Shown here one piece after another: positions 18,709 to 28,969 of a stretch of DNA of 64,000 nt (the first letter of the stretch is position 1; each line of letters begins with the position of its first letter). Under the pieces are notes generated by a model. The model ran no database searches and was not told where the DNA came from. It was given only the letters and a program-made list of their open reading frames with translations. Source of the stretch: Peribacillus cavernae (GTDB lineage Bacteria; Bacillota; Bacilli; Bacillales; DSM-1321); assembly GCF_003989135.1 (NCBI RefSeq), contig NZ_RYZZ01000003.1, positions 37,356 through 101,355 of the forward strand. The letters are read 5' to 3'. A program made the translations under genes and the position numbers.

Positions 18709-21585
18709 ATGGCAATAGAAAAACTAATCGTTAAAGGCGCAAGAGCCCATAACCTGAAGAATATTGATGTCACGATTCCAAGGGATAAACTAGTTGTTTT
18801 AACAGGCCTATCGGGTTCTGGCAAGTCGTCTTTAGCTTTTGATACGATATACGCCGAAGGGCAGCGGCGCTACGTAGAGTCGCTGTCATCCTATGCCCGC
18901 CAATTTTTAGGGCAGATGGACAAGCCGGACGTCGATTCGATTGAAGGGCTTTCACCCGCGATATCAATCGACCAGAAAACGACGAGCAGGAATCCGAGAT
19001 CCACAGTTGGTACGGTAACGGAAGTCTATGATTATTTGCGGTTATTATTCGCGCGCGTCGGCCGGCCGACATGTCCGATCCATAATATTGAAATTGAATC
19101 CCAAACCATTGAACAGATGGTTGACAGAGTTATGGAATATCCCGAGCGCACCAAACTGCAAGTGCTTGCTCCGTTGGTTTCAGGCAGAAAAGGTACCCAT
19201 GTAAAGGTCCTGGAGGATATAAAAAAACAGGGGTATGTACGGGTCCGCATCGATGGAAAAATGCATGATTTAGGAGATGAAATCACTCTTGAAAAGAATA
19301 AAAAGCATTCAATCGATGTAATTATCGACCGGATCGTTGTAAAGGATGGTGTTTCTGCGCGCCTTGCAGATTCTCTGGAAAGTGCTTTGAAACTCGGCGA
19401 CGGAAAAACACTTATCGATGTGATTGACAAGGAAGAGCTTCTTTTCAGCGAGCACCATGCATGCCCGTATTGCGGATTTTCTATCGGAGAGCTTGAACCG
19501 AGAATGTTTTCCTTTAACAGCCCTTTTGGTGCCTGTCCCGAATGCGATGGCCTTGGCTCCAGACTCGAGGTTGATAAAGACCTCGTTATCCCCGACTGGG
19601 ATCTTACACTCCGCCAGCATGCTGTTGCCCCATGGGAGCCTACCAGTTCGCAATATTACCCGCAATTGCTCGAAGCGGTAGCGAATCATTATGGCATTGA
19701 TATGGATACAGCGGTCAAGGACCTGCCGGAAGCAGCCCTTGATAAAATCCTCAACGGTTCAAAAAGCGATAAAATTTATTTCCGGTATGAAAATGATTTT
19801 GGCCAGATCCGGGAGAACTACATCATTTTCGAAGGTGTCATGAAAAACGTTGAGCGCCGTTTCAAGGAAACGGGCTCTGACTATACCAGAGAGCAAATGG
19901 AAAAGTACATGTCCGAGCACGATTGTCCTGCCTGTAAAGGATACAGGCTGAAGAAAGAAACGCTTGCTGTTTTGATTCAAGGCCAGCATATCAGCCAGAC
20001 GACTTCGCTTTCCGTTGCAGAGACTCTGCAATTTTTTGCGAATCTTGAGTTAACCGAAAAAGAAAGAGCGATTTCGAAACTAATCTTGCAGGAAATTAAG
20101 GAGCGGCTTGGTTTTCTTTCAAATGTGGGACTTGATTATTTAACGTTAAGCCGTGCGGCAGGGACCCTTTCCGGCGGTGAAGCCCAGCGTATCCGCCTCG
20201 CTACCCAAATCGGCTCCCGTCTCACCGGTGTTCTTTATATTCTCGATGAGCCGTCGATTGGCCTGCATCAACGGGATAATGACCGGCTGATTGATACGTT
20301 GAAGAATATGCGAGATATTGGCAATACTTTGATTGTCGTTGAGCATGATGAGGATACGATGCTCGCGGCTGACTATTTAATCGACGTCGGCCCCGGGGCA
20401 GGTGTCCGCGGCGGCAGCATTGTCTCTGAAGGAACTCCCGAATATGTGATGCAAGACTCCAATTCTTTAACCGGACAATATTTATCAGGGAAGAAATTCA
20501 TTCCGCTTCCGCTTGAGCGCCGCAAGAGCGACGGAAGATATCTGGAGATTAAAGGTGCTAAGGAAAATAACCTGAAGAACGTCAACGTGAAATTTCCGCT
20601 CGGCAATTTTATAGCAGTTACCGGTGTCTCAGGATCTGGGAAAAGTACCCTGATCAATGAAATCCTTCGAAAAAATCTCTCTCAGAAGCTGTACCGTGCG
20701 AAGGCAAAACCGGGTCGGTTTAAAGAGATGAAGGGGATCGAACACCTAGAAAAAGTCATCGATATTGATCAATCGCCCATTGGCAGAACACCACGCTCCA
20801 ATCCGGCTACCTATATAGGCGTTTTTGACGATATCCGTGATCTATTTGCTTCAACAAATGAAGCGAAGATCCGGGGATATAAAAAAGGACGCTTCAGCTT
20901 TAATGTAAAGGGCGGCCGCTGCGAGGCATGCCGCGGTGATGGAATCATCAAAATCGAAATGCACTTCCTTCCGGATGTTTATGTTCCTTGTGAAGTTTGT
21001 CATGGAAAGCGGTATAATCGTGAAACGCTGGAAGTAAAATATAAAGGGAAGAATACTTCGGATATTCTTGATATGACAGTGGAGGATGCTCTGACATTCT
21101 TTGAAAATGTCCCCAAAATCAAAAGAAAGCTGCAAACGATCTATGATGTCGGTCTTGGCTACATTACACTTGGGCAGCCGGCTACCACGCTTTCAGGCGG
21201 GGAAGCGCAGCGGGTTAAGCTTGCTTCTGAGCTTCATCGCCGTTCTAACGGTCGTTCATTCTATATCCTGGATGAGCCGACTACAGGGCTGCATGTCGAT
21301 GATATTTCCAGACTGCTGCTGGTTTTACAGAGGCTTGTTGAGAACGGGGATACCGTTTTGGTGATCGAACATAATCTTGATGTCATTAAAACAGCTGATT
21401 ATATCGTCGACCTTGGCCCAGAGGGCGGGGATAAAGGTGGCACGATTGTCGCTACAGGAACACCTGAGCAAATTATTCAGGTAGAAGAATCGTATACCGG
21501 AAGCTACTTGAAGCCAATACTTACCCGTGAACGTATCCGTATGGATAAGTTGATCCAGGAAAAAGAACATGAACATGTAAAGTAA
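18709..21585 (+). CDS. uvrA: Excinuclease ABC subunit A
   Basis: DNA-damage sensor ATPase. 958 residues. Two ABC modules with Walker [10 protein letters not shown] near residue 34 and GVSGSGKST near 645, and signatures [10 protein letters not shown] near 490 and [10 protein letters not shown] near 830. Zinc fingers are CPYC...CPEC near 255-285 and CEAC...CEVC near 740-765. Operon partner of uvrB, ending at a strong terminator. Confidence 0.98.
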   Translation: MAIEKLIVKGARAHNLKNIDVTIPRDKLVVLTGLSGSGKSSLAFDTIYAEGQRRYVESLSSYARQFLGQMDKPDVDSIEGLSPAISIDQKTTSRNPRSTVGTVTEVYDYLRLLFARVGRPTCPIHNIEIESQTIEQMVDRVMEYPERTKLQVLAPLVSGRKGTHVKVLEDIKKQGYVRVRIDGKMHDLGDEITLEKNKKHSIDVIIDRIVVKDGVSARLADSLESALKLGDGKTLIDVIDKEELLFSEHHACPYCGFSIGELEPRMFSFNSPFGACPECDGLGSRLEVDKDLVIPDWDLTLRQHAVAPWEPTSSQYYPQLLEAVANHYGIDMDTAVKDLPEAALDKILNGSKSDKIYFRYENDFGQIRENYIIFEGVMKNVERRFKETGSDYTREQMEKYMSEHDCPACKGYRLKKETLAVLIQGQHISQTTSLSVAETLQFFANLELTEKERAISKLILQEIKERLGFLSNVGLDYLTLSRAAGTLSGGEAQRIRLATQIGSRLTGVLYILDEPSIGLHQRDNDRLIDTLKNMRDIGNTLIVVEHDEDTMLAADYLIDVGPGAGVRGGSIVSEGTPEYVMQDSNSLTGQYLSGKKFIPLPLERRKSDGRYLEIKGAKENNLKNVNVKFPLGNFIAVTGVSGSGKSTLINEILRKNLSQKLYRAKAKPGRFKEMKGIEHLEKVIDIDQSPIGRTPRSNPATYIGVFDDIRDLFASTNEAKIRGYKKGRFSFNVKGGRCEACRGDGIIKIEMHFLPDVYVPCEVCHGKRYNRETLEVKYKGKNTSDILDMTVEDALTFFENVPKIKRKLQTIYDVGLGYITLGQPATTLSGGEAQRVKLASELHRRSNGRSFYILDEPTTGLHVDDISRLLLVLQRLVENGDTVLVIEHNLDVIKTADYIVDLGPEGGDKGGTIVATGTPEQIIQVEESYTGSYLKPILTRERIRMDKLIQEKEHEHVK

Positions 21586-21615
21586 AGCAAGCCGAGTCGG
21601 CTTGCTTTGCTTTTT
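21584..21615 (+). terminator. Terminator of uvrBA
   Basis: AAAGCAAGCC-GAGTC-GGCTTGCTTT followed by GCTTTTT, overlapping the uvrA stop. Confidence 0.9.
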
Positions 21616-21648
21616 GTCGTTTTCTATCGGAATTTATCAATTTGGTTG

Positions 21649-21668
21649 TTAATCAAACGTTTAATTAA
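21649..21668. promoter_or_regulatory. 20-bp palindrome upstream of yvlB
   Basis: TTAATCAAACGTTTAATTAA is palindromic except for one pair and matches the palindrome at 56080-56099 (before estA) at 18 of 20 bases. Size and symmetry suggest the operator of a TetR-like dimeric regulator; no such gene is in the window. Confidence 0.45.
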
Positions 21669-21853
21669 AATCGAGAGAAAACTATATTTCCGGGGAAATT
21701 TATAGATATTTCCTGAAAAATATTGTCGATTTCCTGTTGTCGAAACATTGGGGAACGTATTCATCTATGCCGTACGAAACTTTTTACGAGTTTATGCGTA
21801 AATATAAGAAGTGGAATTCAAAATCTATCTAGATAATGAAGGTAGGGAAGAAT

Positions 21854-22954
21854 ATGCAGGAGGAAAAGAAACGAATACTACAGTTGGTTCAGGAAGGGCA
21901 GCTATCAGCTGACGCTGCCTTTGCTCTTCTATTGGAACTGGAAAAGGCCGAAGAGGAAAGCGTACAAAAAGAAAAAGATTTGGTTCATGAACTTGTACCG
22001 GTCACAAACCAGGAAGAATCGTACGAAAAAACGCATGCCTCCTTTCAGGAAAAAATTCACTTCTCGAAAGAAAAGATTATGGACTTTATTGATAACACCA
22101 TAAAAAAAATGAAAGAAACGGATTTGGACTTTAACTTTGGAACTTCGGAAGAAATTTCTCATATATTCCAACAGAATGAAGCCTTTTTTAAGGAAATAAA
22201 TATTGAAATAGCAAACGGGAAAGCAAATATAATTCCCTGGGATCAGCAGGATTTACGGGTGGAATGCAGGGCGAGAATATACCGGATAAAAGATCGGGGT
22301 GAAGCAAAAGAAACTTTTCTGCGGGATGTCCTTTTTTCCATAAACGAGGATAGCTTCCTATTTGCTGCAAAACAAAAGTGGATGAAGGTAGAAGCAGATA
22401 TTTATGTACCAAAAAAACAGTATGATCGAATTTTTGTAAGGATGTTCAATGGCCCGATTAGCGGAAAGGACCTTCAATTCGAAAAGATAAAGGCTAAAAC
22501 CGCTAATGGAACGATTCAATTGCAAAGGATTTCTGGGGAAAAAGCTGAGTTTGAGACTGCTAACGGCGGAATAACAGTAGAGCAAGCTCGTCTGGATAAA
22601 ATCGAAGCCGAAACATTGAATGGTGCGATTGTAGCTGATGGCTTTTTCAATAAAATTGATGCTCAATCGTTTACAGGCGATATTTCCTGTGATCTTCAAG
22701 GACAGACCGGAGATTACATTCATGCAAAGACGATAACTGGGAAAGTGTATATGAGCCTGGAATCGGAAACAGCTGTTAATGGAGAGTTAAAATCAAATAT
22801 AGGCAGTTTACAGGTTAATCTTCCTGGCATTGAAATTGTAGAGGAAAAAAAGGAAGTCATTCAAAAGGTGCTTTTATTTAAAACCGTACATTTCGCGGCA
22901 CCTGTACTTCATATTTTTGCCGATACAAAGACGGGCACCATATCGATAAACTAA
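21854..22954 (+). CDS. yvlB: DUF4097 protein, YvlB-like
   Basis: 366 residues. The N-terminal about 45 residues form an amphipathic, SHOCT-like helical segment (EEKKRILQLVQEGQLSADAA). A charged linker follows, then a C-terminal repetitive beta-helix-like region with ANG/NGxI turns (AKTANGTIQLQRISG, ETANGGITV, ETLNGAIV) typical of DUF4097. It occupies the position of yvlB after uvrA in B. subtilis, where the locus belongs to the cell-envelope stress (sigma-W) response; I see no clear sigma-W promoter here, and yvlC/yvlD are absent. ATG 21854 is preferred over 21836 because GGTAGGGAAG precedes it. Confidence 0.75.
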   Translation: MQEEKKRILQLVQEGQLSADAAFALLLELEKAEEESVQKEKDLVHELVPVTNQEESYEKTHASFQEKIHFSKEKIMDFIDNTIKKMKETDLDFNFGTSEEISHIFQQNEAFFKEINIEIANGKANIIPWDQQDLRVECRARIYRIKDRGEAKETFLRDVLFSINEDSFLFAAKQKWMKVEADIYVPKKQYDRIFVRMFNGPISGKDLQFEKIKAKTANGTIQLQRISGEKAEFETANGGITVEQARLDKIEAETLNGAIVADGFFNKIDAQSFTGDISCDLQGQTGDYIHAKTITGKVYMSLESETAVNGELKSNIGSLQVNLPGIEIVEEKKEVIQKVLLFKTVHFAAPVLHIFADTKTGTISIN

Positions 22955-22975
22955 TTTGCCATCACCAGCGCATGA

Positions 22976-23020
22976 AAAGGAGGTCCAGCAAAGGGGGAAC
23001 TCCTTTCCTGGACCTTTGCT
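22976..23020. terminator. Bidirectional terminator between yvlB and the CwlC-like gene
   Basis: AGGTCCAG / CTGGACCT with an inner GGGG/CTCC stem; T-rich on the plus side and A-rich before it. It serves the two convergent genes. Confidence 0.75.
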
Positions 23021-23023
23021 TTA

Positions 23024-23728
23024 TTAATCTTGAATGATCGTGCTTTCAAAGCCGGCCTGCTTTAATTGTTTTACAAGTTCTTCAGCATTTTTCCTGTTTT
23101 TGAAGGCACCGGCCTGAACTCGATACATGGTTGTACCATCCTGCACTTTCTTCTGATTATTGAAAGATGCTTTTTCGGAATTCAGTTGAAACTGTTCGAC
23201 GATACTTTTTACAATCGCTTTTGCGCAGATCTTCCGATATTCATCGGAATGGAGGAGGGCGGATTCATGGAGGTTGGTCATAAAGCCACATTCAACGAGA
23301 ATGGAAGGGCAAATTGTTTCGCGAAGGACATGGAAGTTGGCTGCTTTCACGCCGCGGTCGGAAAGCCCAGTCATGGCTGTCATGTTACTTTGGATCTTTT
23401 CTGCAAGAGTGAGTGATTCTATTGGTTTCGAAGTATACACAAATGTTTCAATCCCGCAGGCGTCGTTCCATGAGCCATTTCCGAATGCATTTGCATGAAT
23501 CGAAACGAACACATCAGCTTTTAGAACGTTGGCACGGTCGGTTCTCTGGCGTAGTGGAGTATCCTCATGATCTGAATGTGTGAAATGGACCGTGACTCCC
23601 TCATGCTTGTCCAAAAGTAATTTAGCATGGGAAGCAACAGCACGGTTAAATTCGTACTCCTGCATCCCATCCGGTGTCCGTTTTCCGGACGTTTGATAAC
23701 CATGTCCGGCATCAAGGATAATTTTCAT
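23024..23728 (-). CDS. N-acetylmuramoyl-L-alanine amidase with SPOR domain, CwlC-like
   Basis: 234 residues, no signal peptide. A zinc Amidase_3 domain starts at the first residues (MKIILDAGHGYQTSGK), with SIHANAFG and VECGFMTN as further motifs. A C-terminal SPOR peptidoglycan-binding domain covers about 195-234 (YRVQAGAFKNRKNAEEL). The missing signal peptide and this layout match CwlC, the mother-cell amidase that B. subtilis uses for mother-cell lysis late in sporulation. The start at 23728 (AAAGGGG upstream) is preferred to an in-frame ATG 75 bases earlier, which would put 25 unrelated residues before the zinc motif. Confidence 0.8.
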   Translation of the reverse strand: MKIILDAGHGYQTSGKRTPDGMQEYEFNRAVASHAKLLLDKHEGVTVHFTHSDHEDTPLRQRTDRANVLKADVFVSIHANAFGNGSWNDACGIETFVYTSKPIESLTLAEKIQSNMTAMTGLSDRGVKAANFHVLRETICPSILVECGFMTNLHESALLHSDEYRKICAKAIVKSIVEQFQLNSEKASFNNQKKVQDGTTMYRVQAGAFKNRKNAEELVKQLKQAGFESTIIQD

Positions 23729-23877
23729 AATAGAACCCCTTTCTATAAGAAATATAAAGTGAGAGGACAGTTCCCTCACAGAATTATATATATAAGGATG
23801 CAAAAGGAAGTGCCTTCCCTAAAAGAATTTTAATACACCAGCTATGAGAATGGAATGAATGTTTTTTAATCCTTAGT

Positions 23878-23905
23878 TTGGTTCTTTTTCAAAAAATGCT
23901 AAAAT
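23878..23905 (+). promoter_or_regulatory. Candidate promoter of the hprK operon
   Basis: TTGGTT, 16-base spacer, TAAAAT, about 80 bases before the hprK start. Confidence 0.5.
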
Positions 23906-23982
23906 AGAGGGAGCATTTACTTTAAGCAATATTACTAAAAGGTGCGCTTTACTGAATAGACTTCAAAGGGGGAATCACATAA

Positions 23983-24918
23983 ATGGCTAAAGTCCGCATA
24001 AAAGATGTAATCGAAACATTTAAATTAGAACTAATTAGCGGGGAAGAAGGGATTAACCGACCGATTGTGACCAGTGACCTTTCACGGCCAGGATTGGAGA
24101 TTGCCGGTTTCTTTGATTATTATCCGGCTGAACGGCTGCAGCTGCTTGGGATGACGGAGATGAGTTTCTTTAACAAACTGAGCGAGCCGGAGCAGAGAAT
24201 CAGGATGGAAGAGCTGTGCCGCGATATTACTCCGGGAATTATCATTACCCGCGGCCAGGAAGTTCCCGAAGAATTAATGCAGGCATCCGAACGTGAATCA
24301 GTGCCGGTAATGAGATCGAACATGAAGACAACAAGATTGTTCAGCCATCTGACAAATTTTCTAGAAAGTAAACTGGCTCCTACGACCGCGATCCATGGGG
24401 TCTTGATCGATATTTACGGAGTAGGCGTTTTGATTACTGGGAAAAGCGGAGTCGGTAAAAGTGAGACGGCCCTTGAATTAGTCAAGCGGGGACATCGGCT
24501 TGTTGCCGATGATTGCGTTGAAATTCGTCAGGAGGATCAGGACACGCTCGTAGGTAATGCTCCAGAGTTGATTGAGCATTTGCTTGATATTCGCGGACTC
24601 GGCATCATTAACGTAATGACCTTATTCGGGGCCGGTGCGGTGCGCAGTAATAAGAAAATATCGCTCGTGATCCACCTTGAATTATGGGAAAAAAATAAGC
24701 AATATGACCGGGTTGGCCTCGACGAGGAAACGATGAAAATTATTGATACGGATGTTACGACGTTAACGGTACCTGTCCGTCCTGGACGGAACCTGGCTGT
24801 CATTATCGAAGTGGCGGCGATGAATTTCCGGTTAAAACGAATGGGAGTCAACGCGGCTGAGCAGTTTTCAAACCGATTGAATAATGCGATCTCCCAGGGA
24901 GCCCATGAAGATTATTAA
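23983..24918 (+). CDS. hprK: HPr kinase/phosphorylase
   Basis: Phosphorylates and dephosphorylates Ser46 of HPr and Crh, the switch for CcpA-mediated catabolite repression. 311 residues. Walker A GKSGVGKS near residue 155, the catalytic region HRLVADDxVE near 175 and the family signature [11 protein letters not shown] near 203. Its target Crh is encoded at 43828, and a cre lies at 5912. First gene of hprK-lgt-yvoD-ppaX-yvoF. Confidence 0.97.
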   Translation: MAKVRIKDVIETFKLELISGEEGINRPIVTSDLSRPGLEIAGFFDYYPAERLQLLGMTEMSFFNKLSEPEQRIRMEELCRDITPGIIITRGQEVPEELMQASERESVPVMRSNMKTTRLFSHLTNFLESKLAPTTAIHGVLIDIYGVGVLITGKSGVGKSETALELVKRGHRLVADDCVEIRQEDQDTLVGNAPELIEHLLDIRGLGIINVMTLFGAGAVRSNKKISLVIHLELWEKNKQYDRVGLDEETMKIIDTDVTTLTVPVRPGRNLAVIIEVAAMNFRLKRMGVNAAEQFSNRLNNAISQGAHEDY

Positions 24919-24962
24919 GTAACTAATTGTTTATGAAAAGTTGATAGAAAGAGGGAGTCTGT

Positions 24963-25775
24963 ATGGAAGAAGAAATAAAGCCATTAAACCCGATTGCCTT
25001 AGATTTGGGGCCGCTGCAGGTACACTGGTATGGCCTGATTATTGGTGCCGGTGTGCTGCTTGCCCTGTACCTCGCTGTCAGGGAAGCAGAAAGAAGGGGG
25101 CTAAGCAAGGATACATTTGTTGACTTAATCTTGTTTGCTGTTCCGATTGCCATTATCTGTGCAAGGATTTATTATGTGCTATTCGAATGGGATTATTACA
25201 GCCAGCATCCAGGGGAAATTATAAAGGTTTGGCATGGCGGGATTGCCATTCATGGTGCCCTTATAGGTTCCGTTGCCACCGCTGTTGTATTTGCCAGGAT
25301 CAAAAAGGTATCTTTCTGGAAGCTCGCGGATATTGCAGCGCCAAGTCTCCTGCTTGGCCAGGCCATTGGGCGCTGGGGAAACTTCATAAACCAGGAAGCA
25401 CATGGCGGGGAAGTAAGCAGGGCGTTTTTGGAGAATCTGCTTCTTCCTGACTTTATTATCAACCAAATGTACATAAACGGTTCCTATTATCATCCAACAT
25501 TCTTATATGAATCTGTTTGGAACATTGTCGGGGTTGTTATCCTTGTTCTATTGAGGAAAGCAAACTTGCGTCAGGGAGAACTGTTCCTGGCGTATGTAAT
25601 CTGGTATTCAGTCGGCCGTTTCTTTATCGAAAGACTCCGTACGGACAGCTTGATGCTGACGGAAACGCTTCGAATGGCACAGGTCATCTCGATTGCGTTA
25701 ATAGTCATTGCGGCTGTTTTAATTATTTTTAGAAGAACGCGCGGCTATGCAGACAAGAGATATTTAGAATCTTAA
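24963..25775 (+). CDS. lgt: Prolipoprotein diacylglyceryl transferase
   Basis: Transfers diacylglyceryl from phosphatidylglycerol to the lipobox cysteine of prolipoproteins at the membrane. 270 residues with about seven membrane segments. The Lgt signature [14 protein letters not shown] lies near residue 140 and HPTFLYES near 178. It would process the lipoproteins encoded at 6022 and 54792. Confidence 0.97.
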   Translation: MEEEIKPLNPIALDLGPLQVHWYGLIIGAGVLLALYLAVREAERRGLSKDTFVDLILFAVPIAIICARIYYVLFEWDYYSQHPGEIIKVWHGGIAIHGALIGSVATAVVFARIKKVSFWKLADIAAPSLLLGQAIGRWGNFINQEAHGGEVSRAFLENLLLPDFIINQMYINGSYYHPTFLYESVWNIVGVVILVLLRKANLRQGELFLAYVIWYSVGRFFIERLRTDSLMLTETLRMAQVISIALIVIAAVLIIFRRTRGYADKRYLES

Positions 25776-25809
25776 AGGCAATATGCCCGACAAGGGGAGA
25801 AGGAAATTG

Positions 25810-26754
25810 ATGATAGATTCGGTTAAAAAAGGACTGCTTGCCGGCCTGAAAACAACATGGACCCTCGGAAAGATCATTTTTCCGGTCACTCTGATCATTT
25901 CTGTGCTTCAATATACACCAGTGCTCGATTGGGTTATCAAAGTTATCGCTCCGTTGATGAACCTGTTTGGACTCCCAGGAGATGCGGCCATTCCACTCGT
26001 CCTGGGTAATTTCTTGAATTTATATGCCGGGATTGCCGGGATTTTGACCCTCGAACTTTCGGTAAAAGAAGTATTCATTATTGCAGTCATGCTTTCTTTT
26101 TCCCATAACCTGCTGATTGAATCCGGGGTTGCCCTTAAGACGGGGGTGAAGCTATGGATTATCCTGACCGTACGGATTGGGCTCGCGGTTATTTCCGCTG
26201 TTGTAATCAACCTGGTCTGGCACGGCGGAAGTGAAACGGCACAGTACGGTTTTATCAGCGCCGGTGCCCCGGAGCTGGACGGAATCGGGGCGATCCTTTT
26301 ATATGGAACCCAAAAAGCGGCTTCAGGGGTTCTTCAGCTTGCCATCATTGTAATCCCGCTCATGGTGGTTATCCAAATCATGAAGGACTTAAGATGGCTT
26401 GATGTATTTTCGCGGCTGCTGGCACCCTTGATGAAGATTCTCGGCATGAAGCCAAATGCCTCAATGACACTCGTTGCGGGTTTGACAATTGGCCTTGCCT
26501 ACGGGGCCGGAGTGATGATCCAGGCTGTCCGGGAGGACAATGTCAGCAAAAAGGATATTACATTAGCATTTATCTTTCTGGTTGCCTGTCATGCCGTTGT
26601 CGAAGATACATTGATTTTTATTCCCCTCGGCATTCCGGTCTTACCGCTATTATTAATTAGGCTTGCTGTAGCATTTCTATTGACAATGATCGTCGGCTTT
26701 ATATGGAACCGCTCTGATATTACACAAAGGAAGGAAGCAACATATGGGCAATAA
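25810..26754 (+). CDS. yvoD: Nucleoside-recognition (Gate) domain membrane protein, YvoD-like
   Basis: 314 residues, highly hydrophobic, with two Gate-domain halves of the SpmA/SpmB and NupC-like superfamily (first about 15-150, second about 165-300). The substrate is unknown. The position between lgt and ppaX matches yvoD of B. subtilis. ATG 25810 is chosen because GGGGAGAAGG lies upstream; an earlier in-frame ATG at 25783 has none. The end overlaps ppaX by 11 bases. Confidence 0.8.
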   Translation: MIDSVKKGLLAGLKTTWTLGKIIFPVTLIISVLQYTPVLDWVIKVIAPLMNLFGLPGDAAIPLVLGNFLNLYAGIAGILTLELSVKEVFIIAVMLSFSHNLLIESGVALKTGVKLWIILTVRIGLAVISAVVINLVWHGGSETAQYGFISAGAPELDGIGAILLYGTQKAASGVLQLAIIVIPLMVVIQIMKDLRWLDVFSRLLAPLMKILGMKPNASMTLVAGLTIGLAYGAGVMIQAVREDNVSKKDITLAFIFLVACHAVVEDTLIFIPLGIPVLPLLLIRLAVAFLLTMIVGFIWNRSDITQRKEATYGQ

Positions 26755-27397
26755 GATAACGACACTACTTTTTGATTTAGACGGAACATTGATCAATACG
26801 AACGATTTAATCATTGCTTCATTTACAGCGACTTTAAATCATTACTATCCTGATAAATACACACGTGAAGACATTTTACCGTTTATCGGGCCGCCTCTCT
26901 CTGACACTTTCTATTCGATCGACCAGGAGCGGGTCGAGGAAATGATCGCCCGCTACCGTGAGCATAATATCCAAAATCACGATGCGATGGTGACGGAATA
27001 TGAAGGCGTTTATGAAACGATCAGGGCTTTGTGTGAGGAAGGATATAAACTCGGTATCGTTACGACAAAAAAGCGCGATGTCGTCCTCAAAGGTCTGCAT
27101 CTGAGCAAGCTGGATGATTTTTTTGAAGTGATTGTATCATTGGATGATGTCGTGAGAGCCAAACCGGATCCGGAACCTGTGTTAAAGGCGCTTCATCTTC
27201 TGAACTCGTCTCCATCAGAAGCCATGATGATTGGCGATAACCATCATGATGTTCTTGCCGGGAAAAATGCCGGAACACAAACGGCAGGAGTCGCCTGGAC
27301 GGTGAAAGGCCGTGAATATCTGGAGGAATTTAAGCCGGATTACATTCTTGAACACATGGGTGATTTATTAAGAATCCTCGGGGATCCAGGGAAATGA
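26744..27397 (+). CDS. ppaX: Pyrophosphatase PpaX (HAD family)
   Basis: Hydrolyses the pyrophosphate produced when HprK dephosphorylates Ser-P-HPr by phosphorolysis. 217 residues, HAD fold: motif [10 protein letters not shown] near residues 10-19, motif II TTK near 104, motif III Lys in RAKPDPEP near 141, motif IV GDNHHD near 166. It sits in the same operon as hprK and overlaps yvoF by four bases (ATGA). Confidence 0.93.
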   Translation: MGNKITTLLFDLDGTLINTNDLIIASFTATLNHYYPDKYTREDILPFIGPPLSDTFYSIDQERVEEMIARYREHNIQNHDAMVTEYEGVYETIRALCEEGYKLGIVTTKKRDVVLKGLHLSKLDDFFEVIVSLDDVVRAKPDPEPVLKALHLLNSSPSEAMMIGDNHHDVLAGKNAGTQTAGVAWTVKGREYLEEFKPDYILEHMGDLLRILGDPGK

Positions 27398-27906
27398 GAC
27401 GCACCGAAAGACACATGGTTGAAGGTGCGAACTCGTTATGGCATGTTTATAGTACAGTCCCGTTTTCGAAGGTTGTAAAAAACTTTATCGTGATTCAACT
27501 GGCACGGTATACACCTTTTTTAGCGGCAAAAAACTGGATGTACCGGACTTTCCTGAGGATGAAGGTTGGCGACCAAACCTCATTTGCACTCATGGTCATG
27601 CTTGATGTCATGTTCCCAGAGAAAATTTCAATCGGCCGGAATACAGTGATCGGCTATAATACCACGATTCTGGCACATGAGTATTTAATCAAGGAATATC
27701 GTATCGGAGAGGTCCATATCGGGGATGAGGTCATGATCGGTGCCAATTCAACGATCCTGCCAGGCATAACGATCGGAAGCGGTGCCATTGTTTCGGCGGG
27801 TACACTCGTCCATAAGGATGTCCCCGAGGGAGCGTTTGTCGGTGGCAATCCGATGAAAATGATTTATACGAAAGAAGAAATGGCGCAGCGGGGGATGCTT
27901 GAATAG
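27394..27906 (+). CDS. yvoF: Left-handed beta-helix acyltransferase, YvoF-like
   Basis: 170 residues. Hexapeptide repeats form a left-handed beta-helix from about residue 70 ([30 protein letters not shown]), as in the CysE/LacA/NodL acetyltransferases. The acceptor is unknown. Last gene of the hprK operon. Confidence 0.85.
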   Translation: MRRTERHMVEGANSLWHVYSTVPFSKVVKNFIVIQLARYTPFLAAKNWMYRTFLRMKVGDQTSFALMVMLDVMFPEKISIGRNTVIGYNTTILAHEYLIKEYRIGEVHIGDEVMIGANSTILPGITIGSGAIVSAGTLVHKDVPEGAFVGGNPMKMIYTKEEMAQRGMLE

Positions 27907-28036
27907 GAAAAGGCAAGCTGTGACGCCATTTGAATGTAAACAGTTCCAAATTAGGAATTTAGGTTTAGCAACCAAAACAAAAGCTTGGCTACAAAACAGA
28001 AGCCATATAGAAACAGCCGTTGCATAATTCCAATAT

Positions 28037-28071
28037 AAAAAGGACTTGCCCTACAAACGGTCAGGTCCTTT
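28037..28071 (-). terminator. Terminator overlapping the end of the 53-residue gene
   Basis: AAAGGAC / GTCCTTT stem with GCAAGTCCTTTTT on the minus strand. On the plus strand it may also help end the yvoF transcript. Confidence 0.6.
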
Positions 28072-28212
28072 GTTGGTTTCGGCAAATAAAACCACGAGCT
28101 CATCTTTTAAGGTAGTCATTAATTCTTCCAATGAGATATCATTACGGTTCAAGGTAGTTTCATAGGTGTGTTTTAGAAGCTGAAAAAAGTTCTCTTGTGT
28201 TTGCTTATCCAT
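28051..28212 (-). CDS. Small hypothetical protein (53 residues)
   Basis: I do not recognise this protein. 53 residues, acidic, predicted helical (QTQENFFQLLKHTYETTLN), no membrane segment. ATG 28212 is preceded at 12 bases by GGAAGGAC; an in-frame ATG 39 bases upstream has no ribosome-binding site. The hairpin overlapping its stop supports a real minus-strand transcript. Confidence 0.5.
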   Translation of the reverse strand: MDKQTQENFFQLLKHTYETTLNRNDISLEELMTTLKDELVVLFAETNKGPDRL

Positions 28213-28332
28213 GATAGATAGTCGTCCTTCCTGGAAAAGTGAAAAATACATCTTTTCGGCGAAATTTGTCGTTTATTGGGTACACCTTGATCCATTTACC
28301 CGCAATAAAAAGCTGCTAAACATAGCAGCTTT

Positions 28333-28968
28333 CTATTTCATTTCACTTGTTAGTAAATCAGCGACCAATACGTAACGCTCCGGTGCATGGCCGATAAACG
28401 AAAATGGGTAGCAGGTAGTAACGGTAAGAGTGGCTTTCGGCTTGGGGACGATCACTGTTCGGTCATCGGCATCTACTATCCGCACCTTCCTGACCTTGTA
28501 AGTAAATGTCCCTGCCTCTGTTCTGGCTATAAGCAAGTCACCTTTTCCGACTTCTCCCAGCCTGCGAAAAACCGTGTCGCGATGTCCTGACAAAACGGAA
28601 TTATCGCGCTCGCCGGGAAGGACCGATTGTGCATAATGGCCAACGCCTTTTTCCAGTTCATTCTCATCTGTGCCATGGTAAATCGAGAGACTTTTCTCCA
28701 GCTTAGGGATATAAAGTTCTCCCATCATTTCACCGGTTTTCGGCCTTTCCGGATAAAGGACTTCTTCTTTTTTCTCTGGTTTGGAAGCAGGGAGACTCTT
28801 TTGAGGCTTGGTCTCTGCGGCAGCCTCAGGCTTATCAATCTTATACATCGCATACCCTTTGATAAATGTAAACGCGTTTGTTGTTGTAAAATAGATACCG
28901 CCACAAAACAGCAATACTGCACAAGCGATCAGCCAGGTTCTCTTCTTTGAAGGCTGTTTTTCCTTCAT
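28333..28968 (-). CDS. Class D sortase
   Basis: Membrane-anchored transpeptidase attaching surface proteins to peptidoglycan. 211 residues: an N-terminal membrane segment (about 10-32), a charged linker, and a sortase barrel with the catalytic His in LSGHRDTVF near residue 128, Cys in TVTTCYPF near 188 and Arg in APERYVL near 200. It starts one base after the stop of the LPKTA surface-protein gene, its likely substrate. Class D sortases are known to prefer LPxTA signals. Confidence 0.92.
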   Translation of the reverse strand: MKEKQPSKKRTWLIACAVLLFCGGIYFTTTNAFTFIKGYAMYKIDKPEAAAETKPQKSLPASKPEKKEEVLYPERPKTGEMMGELYIPKLEKSLSIYHGTDENELEKGVGHYAQSVLPGERDNSVLSGHRDTVFRRLGEVGKGDLLIARTEAGTFTYKVRKVRIVDADDRTVIVPKPKATLTVTTCYPFSFIGHAPERYVLVADLLTSEMK

Positions 28969-28969
28969 C